Shown here: piece by piece, positions 54,990 through 55,265 of the stretch
Position numbering within the stretch: position 1 is the stretch's first letter
Layout of the letters: the number at the start of each line of letters is the position of its first letter
NCBI GenBank assembly: GCA_000583135.1
Contig: JFBG01000040.1
Span: 1 to 55,265 of the forward strand
Direction of reading: 5' to 3'
From: Thioalkalivibrio sp. HK1
Lineage (GTDB): Bacteria > Pseudomonadota > Gammaproteobacteria > HK1
Length of the DNA stretch: 55,265 nucleotides
Translations under genes and position numbers: made by a program
Notes under the pieces: model-generated
Told to the model about the DNA's origin: nothing
What the model saw: only the letters and a program-made list of their open reading frames with translations
Databases searched by the model: none

Positions 54990-55265
54990 ATGAACACCAT
55001 CGATCTTCGAACGCGCAATGCCATCGTCACCGGTGGGGCTCAAGGTATCGGGCGCAGCATCGCCGAGCGTCTGCTCGATTCCGGGGCGAGGGTGATGATC
55101 TGGGATAAGGATCGAGACTTGGCCGAGAGCGCCTCGCAGGAGATCTTGGCCTCCCGCCAAGGCAGGGAGGGCGATCTGCGGCATTCGGCGGTGGATGTCA
55201 CCGACGCCGAAGCGGTGATGAGCGCCTTTGCCATGGCGGTGCAAGACCTCGGATGCATCGATATC
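54990..55265 (+). CDS. Short-chain dehydrogenase/reductase, 5' part (runs off the window)
   Basis: The visible 92 residues are the start of an SDR. IVTGGAQGIGRSIAERLLDS holds the TGxxxGIG dinucleotide-binding motif, MIWDKDRD the acidic residue after beta-2 that suggests NAD preference, and SAVDVTD the adenine-contact segment. Catalytic Ser, Tyr and Lys lie beyond the window edge. A strong GAAGGAGGAG precedes the ATG. Substrate unknown. Confidence 0.9.
   Translation, partial: MNTIDLRTRNAIVTGGAQGIGRSIAERLLDSGARVMIWDKDRDLAESASQEILASRQGREGDLRHSAVDVTDAEAVMSAFAMAVQDLGCIDI

Noticed and set aside
1..55265. tRNA or rRNA genes
   Set aside because: I looked for T-loop-like GGTTCGAATCC patterns with flanking acceptor stems and for conserved rRNA words and found none; a tRNAscan run would settle it.

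Overview
The window looks like a chromosomal segment of a Gammaproteobacterium of fairly high G+C. The clearest evidence is the divergent block gatCAB / mreBCD-mrdA-rodA-mltB-rlpA-dacA-lipB, a gene order I know from Pseudomonas-like and Chromatiales-like Gammaproteobacteria. Here ybeD and lipA, which often close that block, are absent and nagZ follows instead. Placement below class level is inference. No rRNA, tRNA or CRISPR array was recognised.

Layout. 0.2-1.7 kb: prepilin peptidase and coaE. 1.9-2.3 kb: a truncated IS remnant. 2.7-14.4 kb, minus strand: nagZ, lipB and the elongasome/peptidoglycan cluster (dacA, rlpA, mltB, rodA, mrdA, mreD, mreC, mreB). 14.8-18.2 kb, plus strand: gatCAB, then an unrecognised anchored acidic protein with a LysM-like end. 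19.7-29.1 kb, minus strand: a complete propionate to succinyl-CoA operon (prpE, methylmalonyl-CoA mutase, pccB, pccA, meaB, epimerase). 29.6-32.6 kb: an A+T-rich two-gene module (SMC/ABC-type ATPase plus an unrecognised protein), the best candidate for an undescribed system. 32.8-38.8 kb: dus, three tandem paralogous small membrane proteins, purH and purD, convergent with hisB-hisH. 39.7-41 kb: a DUF4177-like protein and two paralogous small membrane proteins whose start regions are duplicated. 41.5-46.4 kb: lutABC, a secreted hypothetical protein and a BKACE-family enzyme. 46.5-48.8 kb: an A+T-rich PD-(D/E)XK-like nuclease and a HlyD-type adaptor. 49.1-51.3 kb: a type I restriction-modification locus reduced to the 5' part of hsdM and the 3' end of hsdR, with a decayed IS3-like element between them. 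51.6-55.3 kb: a Fic protein, a 2Fe-2S ferredoxin paired with a selenium-binding/methanethiol oxidase protein, and the start of an SDR oxidoreductase.

How the genes work together. The minus-strand block from mreB to nagZ builds, trims and recycles side-wall peptidoglycan. The prpE operon activates propionate, carboxylates it to methylmalonyl-CoA and isomerises it to succinyl-CoA with a B12-dependent mutase protected by MeaB. lutABC adds lactate oxidation. Propionate and lactate use suggest an organism that assimilates small organic acids. The accessory material (ATPase module, nuclease, broken restriction system, Fic, IS copies) sits between housekeeping blocks and is partly A+T-rich, consistent with horizontal acquisition and decay.
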